Source: an uncultured Candidatus Melainabacteria bacterium
GTDB lineage: Bacteria; Cyanobacteriota; Vampirovibrionia; Gastranaerophilales; Gastranaerophilaceae
Length of the DNA stretch: 48,869 nucleotides
NCBI GenBank assembly: GCA_949915775.1
Contig: CATLEG010000004.1
Span: 1 to 48,869, forward strand
Direction of reading: 5' to 3'
Below are positions 34,200-43,531 of the stretch, in pieces. The notes under the pieces are model-generated. The model was not told where the DNA came from. It was given only the letters and a program-made list of their open reading frames with translations, and ran no database searches. The translations under genes were made by a program, and so were the position numbers. Each line of letters begins with the position of its first letter. Within the stretch, counting starts at the first letter, position 1.

Positions 34200-34963
34200 T
34201 GGGTATTTCATCTATTAGTTCTAAATTCGTAGGAAGTATTACAAAATCAAAACCAATGCAAAAATGTTGTAATTACTTCAAAAAGAATCCGGAAAAAGCA
34301 ATTGCATATGCAACATTAACTTCATTAGTAGGTAAAGATGGCATCGGATGTTATCTTTATGTAACTCAAAGTTTAAACAACAAAAGAATTCCTGATGATA
34401 AACGTCGTTTCGTTGCGGCAATGGATTTAACAAACGGTATCTTAATGATGGCTTCTCAAATAGCATTCTTCTTCGCTATGAGAAAATTCAACGAACCTAT
34501 CTTTAACAAATTATTCCAAAAATCATTTGATAAAGAAGGAAAAATGTTCAAAACAGTTGCAACTCAAATTCGTAAAACTCAAAAAGATGCTCAAATTGCA
34601 GCACAAGCAGCAGGCAAAGAAGCCGGACATTCGGTAACAAGAAAACCTGAATTGAAAGAAGAATATGATGCACTAAGAGGAACTTGTATTGCAGCATTTA
34701 AAAACGTAGTAAACATTGTCGCAGCAACAATTCTTGCAAAACGTGTATTCGTACCATTTGTTTCAACTCCTCTGGCTCAATATTGCACAAACAAAGTTGA
34801 TCAGAGAAATGCTAAAAAAGCTGCAAAAAACGGTCAAGCAAACGACCAACAACCAGCTAAAGTTGAAGCAAAAAACGAACCAACTCAGAACGTAAAACCT
34901 GAAACTAAAATAGAAACTCTAAAATCTGAAGAATCAAACTTACTAAAAAAATTCCAAAAATAA
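34199..34963 (+). CDS. Unknown membrane protein, second of a coupled pair
   Basis: A 254-aa protein with no recognised family. The N-terminus carries KFVGSITKSK. Hydrophobic segments lie at about residues 38-60, 80-100 and 165-190, in the same order as in the upstream 484-aa protein: a short first segment, a charged linker with D/E-D/E-K-R/K, a second segment, then a helical region and a third segment. The tail (about 205-254) is Lys/Asn/Gln/Glu-rich and low in complexity. GGAGGTG lies before the ATG, which shares a base with the preceding stop. A degraded palindromic repeat and a strong terminator follow. The two are probably distant paralogues that work together. Confidence 0.7.
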   Translation: MGISSISSKFVGSITKSKPMQKCCNYFKKNPEKAIAYATLTSLVGKDGIGCYLYVTQSLNNKRIPDDKRRFVAAMDLTNGILMMASQIAFFFAMRKFNEPIFNKLFQKSFDKEGKMFKTVATQIRKTQKDAQIAAQAAGKEAGHSVTRKPELKEEYDALRGTCIAAFKNVVNIVAATILAKRVFVPFVSTPLAQYCTNKVDQRNAKKAAKNGQANDQQPAKVEAKNEPTQNVKPETKIETLKSEESNLLKKFQK

Positions 34964-35013
34964 AGTCATGCTGAGAATTGGCATCTCTTGAGGAAACAAG
35001 TTCAAGGTGACAT
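34964..35013. repeat. Degenerate copy of the palindromic repeat
   Basis: AGTCATGCTGAG at the left and TTCAAGGTGACATT at the right form imperfect inverted arms of the GTCATTCTGAG-type element found in murE. It lies immediately after a stop codon. Confidence 0.5.
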
Positions 35014-35015
35014 TA

Positions 35016-35047
35016 AAAAAATAACCGCTATTAAGCGGTTATTTTTT
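35016..35047. terminator. Bidirectional terminator
   Basis: AAAAATAACCGC-TATTAA-GCGGTTATTTTT is a strong stem flanked by A and T runs, placed between two convergent genes. It should stop transcription from both sides. Confidence 0.9.
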
Positions 35048-36288
35048 TAATATGTAAATCCATCTTCTTTTAATCGATTTATAACTTCATGCAATTGTTC
35101 ATCCGAACAAACATAAGAAAGTCTGAAAAATCCTTCTCCATAAGTTCCGAAAGCATTACCCGGTACCAAAACAATACCTGATTTTTTCAAAACATCTTCA
35201 CAAAATTCAAATGCCGAAGAATATCTTTTGGGGATAGGAAGCCATAGATAAAATGTAGTATGCGGAACATTTTCAATAGGCCAACCAAGCTCTTTAAAGC
35301 CTTCTACCATAATTTTCTGTTTTCTTGCATAACCTTTATTTCCTTCTGCAATGTATTTGTCACCTTCTTCTGAATTCAAAATTTCAGCACAAGCTTTTTG
35401 AAGAGCCTTAAATATACCATTATCTATTGTAGATTTGCCTTTACCTAAACGCTGAACAACTTCTTTATTTCCGCACACCCATCCTAAACGCCAGCCTGTA
35501 ACGGCATAAGGTTTAGAAAAACTGTAAAATTCAATACCAATATCTTTTGCCCCATCCAGTTCAAAAATACTGAAAGGTTTTTCATCTTCTGCAAAATACA
35601 AATCACAATATGCCGCATCAGAAACAAGTAAGATTTCATGTTTTTTACAAAAATCAATTACTGATTGAACATATTCGCGGCTTGCAGAACTTCCAAGAGG
35701 ATTGTTCGGATAATTTATAAACAAAGCTTTTATATTTTCTGCTTTATAGCCGTCTTTAAGAATTTGATTATAAATTTCTTCAACATCCGGTTGATAATTA
35801 TTTTCAGCTACTAAAGGCATAGAATAAGCTTTTGCACCGGAACATTTTATAAATTGCAAATAAGATGCATAGCAAGGATCGGGAACCATGATAACATCTT
35901 TTTCCAGTTCTTCTGATTTTGGAGTTGTAATAAATCTTACAAGATTTGCAATACCTTCTTTTGAACCCACAAGAGAAAAAATTTCTGTTTCAGGGTCTAA
36001 TTCCACACTAAAACGATTTTTCATTCTTTGCGCAATTGCTTTTCTGAAATAAGATTCGCCTTTTGGAGTTGAATACATGTGAATACCATCTTCATCAAGA
36101 ATTTCTTTCAGCCTGTCAATAAGAACTTTAGGAGGATTTAAAGTCGGTGCCCCCATAGAAAGTGCGATAGGCGCTCTATTTCTTGCCGTCAATTCATCTT
36201 TTAATCTTGCTGTCTCTTCTTTTAATTTAAACATTATATAAGTATCAAGAGACATTACTTCTTTATTAAATAGCTTTTTCATATCCAT
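35047..36288 (-). CDS. Class I/II PLP-dependent aminotransferase (LL-DAP aminotransferase-like)
   Basis: A fold-type I aminotransferase of 413 aa. Visible are YSTPKGESYFRKAIA, GSKEGIANL (phosphate-binding region), NYPNNPLG, SDAAYCDLYF (Asp for the pyridine nitrogen), SFSKPYAVTGWRLGW with the PLP-binding Lys, and FFRLSYVCS with the carboxylate-binding Arg. GSKEGIAN and the overall length resemble LL-diaminopimelate aminotransferases, which would suit a cell using meso-DAP. Other amino-acid specificities cannot be excluded. It lies 14 bases downstream of mlaF and probably shares its transcript, an unusual pairing. Confidence 0.85.
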   Translation of the reverse strand: MDMKKLFNKEVMSLDTYIMFKLKEETARLKDELTARNRAPIALSMGAPTLNPPKVLIDRLKEILDEDGIHMYSTPKGESYFRKAIAQRMKNRFSVELDPETEIFSLVGSKEGIANLVRFITTPKSEELEKDVIMVPDPCYASYLQFIKCSGAKAYSMPLVAENNYQPDVEEIYNQILKDGYKAENIKALFINYPNNPLGSSASREYVQSVIDFCKKHEILLVSDAAYCDLYFAEDEKPFSIFELDGAKDIGIEFYSFSKPYAVTGWRLGWVCGNKEVVQRLGKGKSTIDNGIFKALQKACAEILNSEEGDKYIAEGNKGYARKQKIMVEGFKELGWPIENVPHTTFYLWLPIPKRYSSAFEFCEDVLKKSGIVLVPGNAFGTYGEGFFRLSYVCSDEQLHEVINRLKEDGFTY

Positions 36289-36302
36289 AATTTATACCAT
36301 CC

Positions 36303-37028
36303 TTAATTTTCTGAAATCATATGCATAGGCCCGTCTAAAGATGCCGTTACAAATTGTTTCGTATATTCATTTTCTTGTCTTAACATTTCTTGAGGTGTGC
36401 CTTCAAATACGACCTTTCCATCATACAACATTATAACATGATTTGCCGTTCTTGTAATAGTCGACATTTGATGTGTTACAACAATTGAAGCTGCGTTGGT
36501 TTCATCTTTTAATCTTACAATATAATCTTCAATCAAAGTCGATGAAATCGGATCTAATCCAGCTGTAGGCTCATCATAAAGAATCGAATTCGGTTCTGTC
36601 ACAATTGCACGCGCAAAACTTACACGTTTTTGCATTCCGCCTGAAAGTTCAGAAGGGAACTTGTTTTCAATACCTTTTAAACCGACAAGCTCTAATTTTT
36701 CTGAGACAATTTTTCTTATCTCTTTTTCTGAATATTTTTTTCTCAAATCTTTTCTTTCATGAAGCGCAAATGCAATATTATCAGCGACATTCAATGAATC
36801 AAATAGTGCTGAATACTGAAAAACCATTGCAATATCACCTTTTGATGTAATAATTTCGCCGCTGTCAGGTGTCAAAAGTCCGCAAATAAGTTTTAAAATT
36901 GTGCTTTTACCCGAGCCTGAAAAACCGACAATTGCAAGCGTTTCGCCATCCTCAACTTTGAAAGAAACGTCATCTATAACTCGTCTTTCTCCAAAAGTTT
37001 TTATTAAATTTTTAACCTCTATACTCAT
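36303..37028 (-). CDS. mlaF: MlaF-type ABC transporter ATP-binding protein
   Basis: The cytoplasmic ATPase of an MCE/Mla phospholipid transporter. It has Walker A GFSGSGKST (about 35-43), the signature LSGGMQKR (about 133-140), Walker B SILYDEPTAGLDP (about 154-166) and the switch His in VVTHQ. LSGGMQKRVSFARA is characteristic of the MlaF subfamily. mlaE lies directly upstream with a 13-base gap. No MCE-domain (MlaD) gene follows; an aminotransferase does. Confidence 0.9.
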   Translation of the reverse strand: MSIEVKNLIKTFGERRVIDDVSFKVEDGETLAIVGFSGSGKSTILKLICGLLTPDSGEIITSKGDIAMVFQYSALFDSLNVADNIAFALHERKDLRKKYSEKEIRKIVSEKLELVGLKGIENKFPSELSGGMQKRVSFARAIVTEPNSILYDEPTAGLDPISSTLIEDYIVRLKDETNAASIVVTHQMSTITRTANHVIMLYDGKVVFEGTPQEMLRQENEYTKQFVTASLDGPMHMISEN

Positions 37029-37041
37029 TACCTACCTCACT

Positions 37042-37851
37042 TTAGAAGAAAAATACCATTGCAAAGAACATATCCAAAATAACAATAGCTACGAATGACC
37101 ACACTACAGCTTTTGTAGTGGCTTCACCAACACCTTTTGCTCCGCCTTTTGCATAATATCCGCATGAACAACTTATCAAAGCAATTACACCGCCAAAAGT
37201 AAATGCCTTTAAAATACTAACAAACAAATCTTTCATATAAATTCCAAGCCATGCTGAATCAAAAAAGGCACGATAACCTAACCCAGAAGTCAGATGAGCA
37301 GTAACAGCACCTGCAATAACTCCAACTGCCGATGCAATTAATACAACCGGCGGCATCATAATAAACCCTGACAATACCCTTGGGACAAACAAATATCTTA
37401 TAGGATTAACTTTCAAAACAGAAATTGCATCAATTTGTTCTGTAACACGCATTGTCGCAATTTCAGAGGCTAGTGAAGAACCTATCATTGAAATTATCGC
37501 AAAACCGGACATAATAACTCCAACCTCTCTTACAATAAGCATTGTCATTAGAAGGCCGACAAAGTTACCACCACCCTGTTTTACCATCTCTAAAGCAACT
37601 TGAGAAGCAACAATAATTGATGTCATTCCGACAATAGAAAGAGTTATCGGTAAAGAAGATACTCCAAATCTGCTGCATTGATTTATTACTTCTCTCCAAT
37701 CAATTTGTCCTTTAAAAATCCATTTGTATACTTCAATTGCATTTAATGTAATTTTTCCTAAAGTATCAAGAAACTTCTCTAATTCCGAAAACATTCCGGA
37801 AAAAATTTTATAAGTTGCGGATTGTTTATAATACTTTTGCAAACTGCTCAT
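37042..37851 (-). CDS. mlaE: MlaE-type ABC transporter permease
   Basis: The inner-membrane permease of an MCE/Mla lipid transporter, with about five membrane helices and the family landmarks QVALEMVKQGGGNFVG, LIVREVGVIMSGFAI, GSSLASEIATMRVTEQIDA and NPIRYLFVPRVL. From the preferred ATG it is 269 aa, close to the usual 260. The track starts at a TTG at 37866, but that codon lies within or next to the TATAAT box. ATG at 37851 is six bases after that box, so the message is probably leaderless. Together with mlaF it implies phospholipid transport across a diderm envelope. Confidence 0.9.
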   Translation of the reverse strand: MSSLQKYYKQSATYKIFSGMFSELEKFLDTLGKITLNAIEVYKWIFKGQIDWREVINQCSRFGVSSLPITLSIVGMTSIIVASQVALEMVKQGGGNFVGLLMTMLIVREVGVIMSGFAIISMIGSSLASEIATMRVTEQIDAISVLKVNPIRYLFVPRVLSGFIMMPPVVLIASAVGVIAGAVTAHLTSGLGYRAFFDSAWLGIYMKDLFVSILKAFTFGGVIALISCSCGYYAKGGAKGVGEATTKAVVWSFVAIVILDMFFAMVFFF

Positions 37852-37857
37852 TTCATA

Positions 37858-37886
37858 ATTATACAAAAAATTTATATATAATGCAA
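37858..37886 (-). promoter_or_regulatory. mlaE promoter, leaderless geometry
   Basis: TTGCAT, a 17-base spacer and TATAAT, ending exactly six bases before the mlaE ATG. There is no Shine-Dalgarno sequence. The expected transcription start falls on or beside the start codon. Confidence 0.65.
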
Positions 37887-37958
37887 TTAGTATTTATCAC
37901 TTGTATTAAAACTTTGATTATATATAATAACTGTATAAATCTTTTGAGAGGGGTATTT

Positions 37959-39347
37959 ATGATTAGTTTAAGTTACAGAAACACTGATGAGAATATTATT
38001 GGCGCGGAAAATGGACTTAATGTTCAACAAGAATTTGCAAATTACAGAGAACAAATTGCAAATATAATCACTAACTTAAACAAAAGAAAAGATAAACCTG
38101 GCCAATGGCTCCAGTGGATGAATTTAGGCTACAATGAAGAGACTGTGTGGTATGTGAAAGAATATGCTGCAATGGTTCAAGGCAGATTTGATAATGTTTT
38201 GGTACTTGGAATTGGCGGTTCTGCATTAGGAGGAATGGCCGTTACAGAAGCACTTTTAAAACCATATTGGAACTTACTTACAGAAGAGCAAAGAAACGGA
38301 CTGCCAAAAATATTTTTTCTTGACAATATTGATCCTGATTCAATTTGCGGGTTATTAAATATTTTAGACTTAAAAAGGACTCTGGTTAATGTAGTTACCA
38401 AATCAGGTTCTACAGCTGAAACTATGGCTCAATTTATGATTGTTAAAAATCTTCTTGAAAAAGAATTAGGTGACAATTACAGATATAATATTGTTGCCAC
38501 AACCGATAAAAAAACAGGAGTTTTAAGACAAATTGCAGAACAAGAAGGTTACAAGACTTTTGTTGTTCCTGATGATGTCGGCGGAAGATTTTCTGTATTT
38601 TCAGCAGTAGGTTTATTGCCTTTTGCACTAGTCGGACTTGATATTGACGAAATCATGAACGGCATAAAAGATATGGATTTAGCATTAAAAAACACCGATA
38701 TTAACGAAAATATTGCCGCCCAAAATGCACTTATTCATTATCTAATGGACATTAAAAAAGGTAAAAATTTATCTGTTATGATGCCTTATTCAAGCAGATT
38801 AAAATATGTTTCAGACTGGTATGTACAATTGTGGGCTGAATCTTTAGGGAAAAATAAAGATAAACTTGGAAACGATATTCATATAGGTCCGACACCAATA
38901 AAAGCTCTCGGGGCAACTGATCAACATTCTCAAATTCAACTATATAATGAAGGACCAAATAATAAATTAATTAATTTTATAAGAGTTAAAGAATTTGATA
39001 ATACACTTGAAATTCCTAATATATTTGAATATACGGGAATCGGTTATCTTGGCGGAAAAACAATAAATCGTTTAATTAATGCAGAAGCTGACGCAACACG
39101 CGTTGCACTAACAGACTATAACCGGCCGACGGTTACAATTACCATAGATAAAATTAACGGATATAATATCGCGCAATTGTTATATATGTTAGAAATTCAA
39201 ACAGCAATTGCCGGAGAATTATACAATATTGATGCATTTAATCAACCGGGTGTTGAACAAGCAAAAAATTATACCTATGCACTTATGGGCAGAGCCGGTT
39301 ATGAAGACTCGGCACAGACACTTCAAGAAAAAATGGCCGCCGTTTAA
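37959..39347 (+). CDS. pgi: Glucose-6-phosphate isomerase
   Basis: Interconverts glucose 6-phosphate and fructose 6-phosphate in glycolysis and gluconeogenesis. Motifs: VLGIGGSALGG (phosphate loop), VVTKSGSTAETM, GGRFSVFSAVGLLPFALVG (PGI signature), the Glu/His region DQHSQIQLYNEGP, and a C-terminal catalytic Lys region (GVEQAKNYTY). From the preferred ATG it is 462 aa, typical of the shorter bacterial form. The track extends to 37815, but GAGAGGGG lies six bases before ATG 37959, and the upstream extension crosses the divergent mlaE promoter. Confidence 0.95.
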   Translation: MISLSYRNTDENIIGAENGLNVQQEFANYREQIANIITNLNKRKDKPGQWLQWMNLGYNEETVWYVKEYAAMVQGRFDNVLVLGIGGSALGGMAVTEALLKPYWNLLTEEQRNGLPKIFFLDNIDPDSICGLLNILDLKRTLVNVVTKSGSTAETMAQFMIVKNLLEKELGDNYRYNIVATTDKKTGVLRQIAEQEGYKTFVVPDDVGGRFSVFSAVGLLPFALVGLDIDEIMNGIKDMDLALKNTDINENIAAQNALIHYLMDIKKGKNLSVMMPYSSRLKYVSDWYVQLWAESLGKNKDKLGNDIHIGPTPIKALGATDQHSQIQLYNEGPNNKLINFIRVKEFDNTLEIPNIFEYTGIGYLGGKTINRLINAEADATRVALTDYNRPTVTITIDKINGYNIAQLLYMLEIQTAIAGELYNIDAFNQPGVEQAKNYTYALMGRAGYEDSAQTLQEKMAAV

Positions 39348-39352
39348 TCATA

Positions 39353-41590
39353 CTATAATGATTTAAAAACAAATGGAATTACTTCTTTTTGAATAATTTC
39401 ATGCAGTTGTGGCAGATTTTCTTTTAAATATTTTAAACATTCCGGATTTACAGAATTATACTGTAAAATAAAACTTGATTGATGATTTAATTCATAAAAC
39501 ATAATCTGCTCTAATTTAGCTAATTTTTCAGCTTTAGAAATACTTTTATCTAAAAGCATTTTAGCCGATGCACCATAATCTTTTATTGACTTTCTAAAAT
39601 GGTTTCTTAGCACCTGCACTGAACTTGAATTATTTTTTACCGGCAAAAATGTAGAATAAATAAGATGCATTGTTTCTTTTTCATTTTTATAATTAGAATT
39701 ATTTGCAAATTCATAATCTTTTATTTGATTAATAAGCTGCAATGAAAGCTTATTGCATTCTGATTCTGACAAAGGTTTAAGATATTCTTCATATCTATTA
39801 TTCATGAAAACTTTGGTTTTATTCAGTAACTCGGAAAGTTCTTCTGGAACTTGATGCCATAATTTTGAAAATTCTTCAGAACTAAATGTATACAATTCTA
39901 AATAATCTTTTTTCTTAGGCATCACTGAAAGTATAGTATCAATAGCTGCTTGACGTGCTGATTCTGTTTCTTTAATATATTTTTCAGAAAATGCTCTGGT
40001 TAATTCTGAACTTATCTCTTTATGCTGTTCTGAACTTAAAAGTCTTTCGTCTTCAGGAAGTTCAATGTCTTTACTTAAAAGAAGTGATGTTAAAAAGTAT
40101 TTATCATCAACTTGAGGTTGTTTTTTTATAAAACGTATAAATTTATTCACATAATTATCAGGGAAACAGCTATATGTATCTCTAATACATTCTGCAAATG
40201 CATTTTCTATATCGCCAATAATCTGAACTTTACCTTTACTTGTATTGAATTCATATGTACAATCTTTCAATTCTTCTAAAAGTTTTTTTGCTTCTTCAAG
40301 TTTATTATTAAGTTCTTTTAAATCATTTAATGAATTATCAGTATTAATATGAGTTTCAGGCTTTTGAGCAAAAATTTCATCATAAAAAGCTTGACGTTTT
40401 GCATGTTCTTCAGCCAATTTTATACGATTAGGTTTTATATTATGCGCATAATCAAGAAGCTGTTTAAACTCTTCATTATTACCATCAACACCATAAGAAT
40501 CAAAGAATGTTCTTATTGTAGACTGCATAACTTTTGAACGCCATTCATTAATTTCCGGCAATCTCATATATTCTGTAAATTTTTGTTTTTGATTTTTTGA
40601 TAATCCATCATAATTTTCAAAGAAATCTTTCATATCAGGAGAAATATGAAGTTTTTCCAATACTATAGAATTTATTTCACCCATATATTTTGCAACAAAA
40701 TTTAACGATGATTCATCTCTAACGCCTGTACGTTTTAAATTTTTTACAGTCTCAGAATTGTTTCCATTACCCTTTACAACGGCATCTGTAATTTTATCAA
40801 TTTCCCAATCTTTCATGCCGTCAAATTTATTTTTTGGACGATATTTAACAGTTTCCACAGGGTTTTTTACATCGGTTTTATGATAAGACAGACTTCTTGC
40901 ATTTGCTTTTCTAGGTTTATATTCATAAGGAAATTCCTCTCTGGTCGCTAAAAGAGATTTCCAAAAGCCATTATTTGGATATTTAATTCCATAAGCTGAA
41001 AGTGTATCATAACCAATAGGACTTAAACCATTATAATGAACAGAAATATCTCTTTTAAAATCTTTATTAATTTCTTTTAACGATTTCCCTTCTAAATATA
41101 TTTTTTTAAGAATATAATGTCCTAAATTATCTTTTCCATTTTTAAAAAGTGTTTTCCCTTCTTCTTTCATTAATTCTATTTCTGCAATAACACCTGTTCT
41201 GGCTTTTCTGTTAGGAACATCTGTTAAATTCTGAAACAATGGTTCAAATCTATTTTCTTTAGAAAAAATTTTCTTTACCTGTTCAAGATTAGAAGTTTCA
41301 TTTATATCATCATATGTAACACTAAGCATTTGAGCCGGAGGCATTTTCCTGCGATCTTCAAAATCATCTAACAAATAATTTCTCATCAAATCAGGCATAC
41401 CATTCATATTAAAAGGCTGAGCATAAAAGTTTTCAGGTGTTCTGAAAAGACGTGCAGTAAAATTTACATTGTAATCTTTATATGCAATCGGATTATATGT
41501 ATTATTTTGAATATAATTTTGATTATTTTCTACTTTAGTTTGTCTTGCTGTTTTTTGAGGGGTAAATAAATTAATTTTTTCTACTTTCAT
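39353..41590 (-). CDS. Large unknown protein with N-terminal NVNFTA motif
   Basis: A 745-aa soluble protein with no family I recognise. The first 40 residues are Asn/Gln/Thr/Lys-rich with no signal peptide, ending in YNVNFTARLF (about 40-49). The body is rich in charged residues and largely helical, with a middle segment (about 265-350) and a Glu/Lys-rich coiled region (about 410-440). No catalytic motif stands out. RBS AAGGA. It is convergent with pgi (5 bases apart) and stands alone. It is probably lineage-specific and possibly exported or surface-targeted by an unknown route. Confidence 0.72.
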   Translation of the reverse strand: MKVEKINLFTPQKTARQTKVENNQNYIQNNTYNPIAYKDYNVNFTARLFRTPENFYAQPFNMNGMPDLMRNYLLDDFEDRRKMPPAQMLSVTYDDINETSNLEQVKKIFSKENRFEPLFQNLTDVPNRKARTGVIAEIELMKEEGKTLFKNGKDNLGHYILKKIYLEGKSLKEINKDFKRDISVHYNGLSPIGYDTLSAYGIKYPNNGFWKSLLATREEFPYEYKPRKANARSLSYHKTDVKNPVETVKYRPKNKFDGMKDWEIDKITDAVVKGNGNNSETVKNLKRTGVRDESSLNFVAKYMGEINSIVLEKLHISPDMKDFFENYDGLSKNQKQKFTEYMRLPEINEWRSKVMQSTIRTFFDSYGVDGNNEEFKQLLDYAHNIKPNRIKLAEEHAKRQAFYDEIFAQKPETHINTDNSLNDLKELNNKLEEAKKLLEELKDCTYEFNTSKGKVQIIGDIENAFAECIRDTYSCFPDNYVNKFIRFIKKQPQVDDKYFLTSLLLSKDIELPEDERLLSSEQHKEISSELTRAFSEKYIKETESARQAAIDTILSVMPKKKDYLELYTFSSEEFSKLWHQVPEELSELLNKTKVFMNNRYEEYLKPLSESECNKLSLQLINQIKDYEFANNSNYKNEKETMHLIYSTFLPVKNNSSSVQVLRNHFRKSIKDYGASAKMLLDKSISKAEKLAKLEQIMFYELNHQSSFILQYNSVNPECLKYLKENLPQLHEIIQKEVIPFVFKSL

Positions 41591-41704
41591 TTGGGTTCCT
41601 TTCGCTCTAATTTATAAACACTGAACAAAATATTTTTTGCTATTATTTTTACATAAATTAATAACTTTTTTGTGATAGTATTAAAATGAATAGGAGAGAA
41701 AATT

Positions 41705-42748
41705 ATGTATGATGTAATAACTATTGGCAGTGCAACAATGGACGTATTTGTAGAAAGTGATGATGCAAATATCGTTTCTGTTTATACAAAAAATAAAAAA
41801 TCTGAATTTATGAGTTACCCTTACGGCGCGAAAGTTGAAATTTCAGATTTTGATTCTCAAGTTGGCGGCGGCGGGGTTAATACTGCTGCGAATTTTGCGA
41901 ATTTAGGATATAAAACCGGCGCAATATTTAAAATTGGAGACGATATTTATTCTGATGGAATACTACAATCTTTTAAAAACAGTAAGGTCGATTTATCTAA
42001 TATAGTACAGGATAAATCTTTAAGTACCGGATTTTCTATTATCTTAGTAAGCTTTCAAGGTGATAGAACAGTATTGGCACATCGTGGTGCTAATGCAAAA
42101 ATAAAAAAATCTGACATTAATTTTGAAGCAATAAAAGCTGCAAAACTTTTATATATTGCACCAATGAACGGAGACAGTACAAAAATTCTTGATGATATCG
42201 CAAATTTCGCAAGAGAAAATAATGTTTATGTTTGTTTTAATGCAGGTTCATCAAGTCTTAAAAAGGGATTTAATTATCTCAAAAAAATTCTTGCAAATGC
42301 AAATATCGTAATGATGAATAAAGAAGAAGCTTCTATGGCAACTCAAATTGAGGTTCGTCCGGATACCAGAGATGAAAAATTTTCAAACGAACTTATTCAT
42401 CCTGATGTAAAAGAGATGTTTAAGAAATTAAAAATAGCAGATTATCAGATTATTGTAATAACTGACGGAAAAAACGGAGCTTATGCATATAACGGAAAAC
42501 AATATTATTACTGCCCAGTATTTGACGGGCCTGTAGTTTCTACATTAGGCGCGGGTGATGCTTTCGCTTCAACATTCTGCGCAGCTCTTGAAAAAACAAA
42601 TAAAGACATAGGAAAAGCTTTAATGTATGCATCTGTTAATTCGGCAGGAGTTGTTTCTAAATTCGGTGCAACTCAAGGACTTCTGACTTTCGAACAAATA
42701 GAAAATATATTAAAAGATAATCCCGATTACAATTATAAAATAGATTAA
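41705..42748 (+). CDS. PfkB-family sugar or nucleoside kinase
   Basis: A ribokinase-fold kinase of 347 aa. The N-terminus IGSATMDVFV and the GGGGVNTAANFANLG glycine motif match PfkB signature 1. The C-terminal STLGAGDAFASTFCAAL is signature 2, with the catalytic Asp in the GAGD anion hole. FSIILVSFQGDRTVLAHRGAN is typical of the lid region. The substrate (ribose, fructose, adenosine or another sugar) cannot be decided from these motifs. RBS AGGAGAG. It ends at a strong terminator shared with the convergent membrane-protein genes. Confidence 0.88.
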   Translation: MYDVITIGSATMDVFVESDDANIVSVYTKNKKSEFMSYPYGAKVEISDFDSQVGGGGVNTAANFANLGYKTGAIFKIGDDIYSDGILQSFKNSKVDLSNIVQDKSLSTGFSIILVSFQGDRTVLAHRGANAKIKKSDINFEAIKAAKLLYIAPMNGDSTKILDDIANFARENNVYVCFNAGSSSLKKGFNYLKKILANANIVMMNKEEASMATQIEVRPDTRDEKFSNELIHPDVKEMFKKLKIADYQIIVITDGKNGAYAYNGKQYYYCPVFDGPVVSTLGAGDAFASTFCAALEKTNKDIGKALMYASVNSAGVVSKFGATQGLLTFEQIENILKDNPDYNYKID

Positions 42749-42776
42749 AAAAGGCTCTAAATGAGCCTTTTTTTTC
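42746..42776. terminator. Bidirectional terminator
   Basis: AAAAAAGGCTC-TAAAT-GAGCCTTTTTTTT, a GC-rich stem flanked by A and T runs, between the PfkB kinase gene and the convergent membrane-protein gene. Confidence 0.9.
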
Positions 42777-43531
42777 TAATCCAATTCAGGTTCAATTTTT
42801 TCTTGATAAATTTTAACTGAACAATATGCCCATAACAGACCCATCATTGAACCTAGATAACCGCCAAGCAAACCGCCGGCATACATTCCCATGCCGGAAG
42901 CACTTCCGCCGGTCAATCCTATAATAACACCAACAATAAAACTAGGAATCATTGCTATTATAAATACCGGAATAAATAAAAGTCCAAGAAGAATTATTGG
43001 TAAAATTGCAGGTTTCATATACCTGATAGGCAAAGAAATCTTGTATAATCCGGATGTATTAAAATTTTTTGCATACGCAACATAAATAAATTGAATAAAC
43101 GGTGCCCAAATAATTAAAAGTACAAATAACGCAATCCAGCCTAAAATCGGAATTATAGCAAGTAAATACACCGCAATTGCATACAATATCCATACAATCA
43201 TCAACGGTAATGCCCCGAAAAATACACCAAAAGGTTTTGAATCGATTTCGGGCAGCAATTCCTGATTTTCATCCTCAAAAGCATTATGCATTAATGACAA
43301 ACTGTATCCCGTAATATAAATACTAACAGCAATTGCTGCAATTATTCCAACAACAATTGTCGAAATATCCGGACTAGCACCAGCCTTTATTGAATCTTGA
43401 AGAGTTTCAAAATGCAAAGACACAGCAGATAAAATTCCAGTTATTGCAAAAAGACAAACGTGTTTTAATCCAGCATTAGGCCCGGAATAAATTCTTTTCA
43501 CACCATCCACAACTAAAGCGACCAAATTCAT
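42776..43531 (-). CDS. Polytopic membrane protein (DUF4013-like), second of a related pair
   Basis: A 251-aa, very hydrophobic protein with about six membrane helices and a Gly-rich C-terminal region (GLTGGSASGMGMYAGGLLGGYLG). The N-terminus GVKRIYSG, the two-helix start and the ELLPEID motif between helices are shared with the protein encoded just upstream, so the two are paralogues. The overall layout resembles the DUF4013 family of unknown function. Its start codon overlaps the preceding stop (ATGA), indicating translational coupling and probably a hetero-oligomer. Confidence 0.72.
   Translation of the reverse strand: MNLVALVVDGVKRIYSGPNAGLKHVCLFAITGILSAVSLHFETLQDSIKAGASPDISTIVVGIIAAIAVSIYITGYSLSLMHNAFEDENQELLPEIDSKPFGVFFGALPLMIVWILYAIAVYLLAIIPILGWIALFVLLIIWAPFIQFIYVAYAKNFNTSGLYKISLPIRYMKPAILPIILLGLLFIPVFIIAMIPSFIVGVIIGLTGGSASGMGMYAGGLLGGYLGSMMGLLWAYCSVKIYQEKIEPELD

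Noticed and set aside
37815-37958. N-terminal extension of pgi in the ORF track
   Set aside because: A strong GAGAGGGG site and the start of family homology place the start at 37959. The extension crosses the divergent mlaE promoter.
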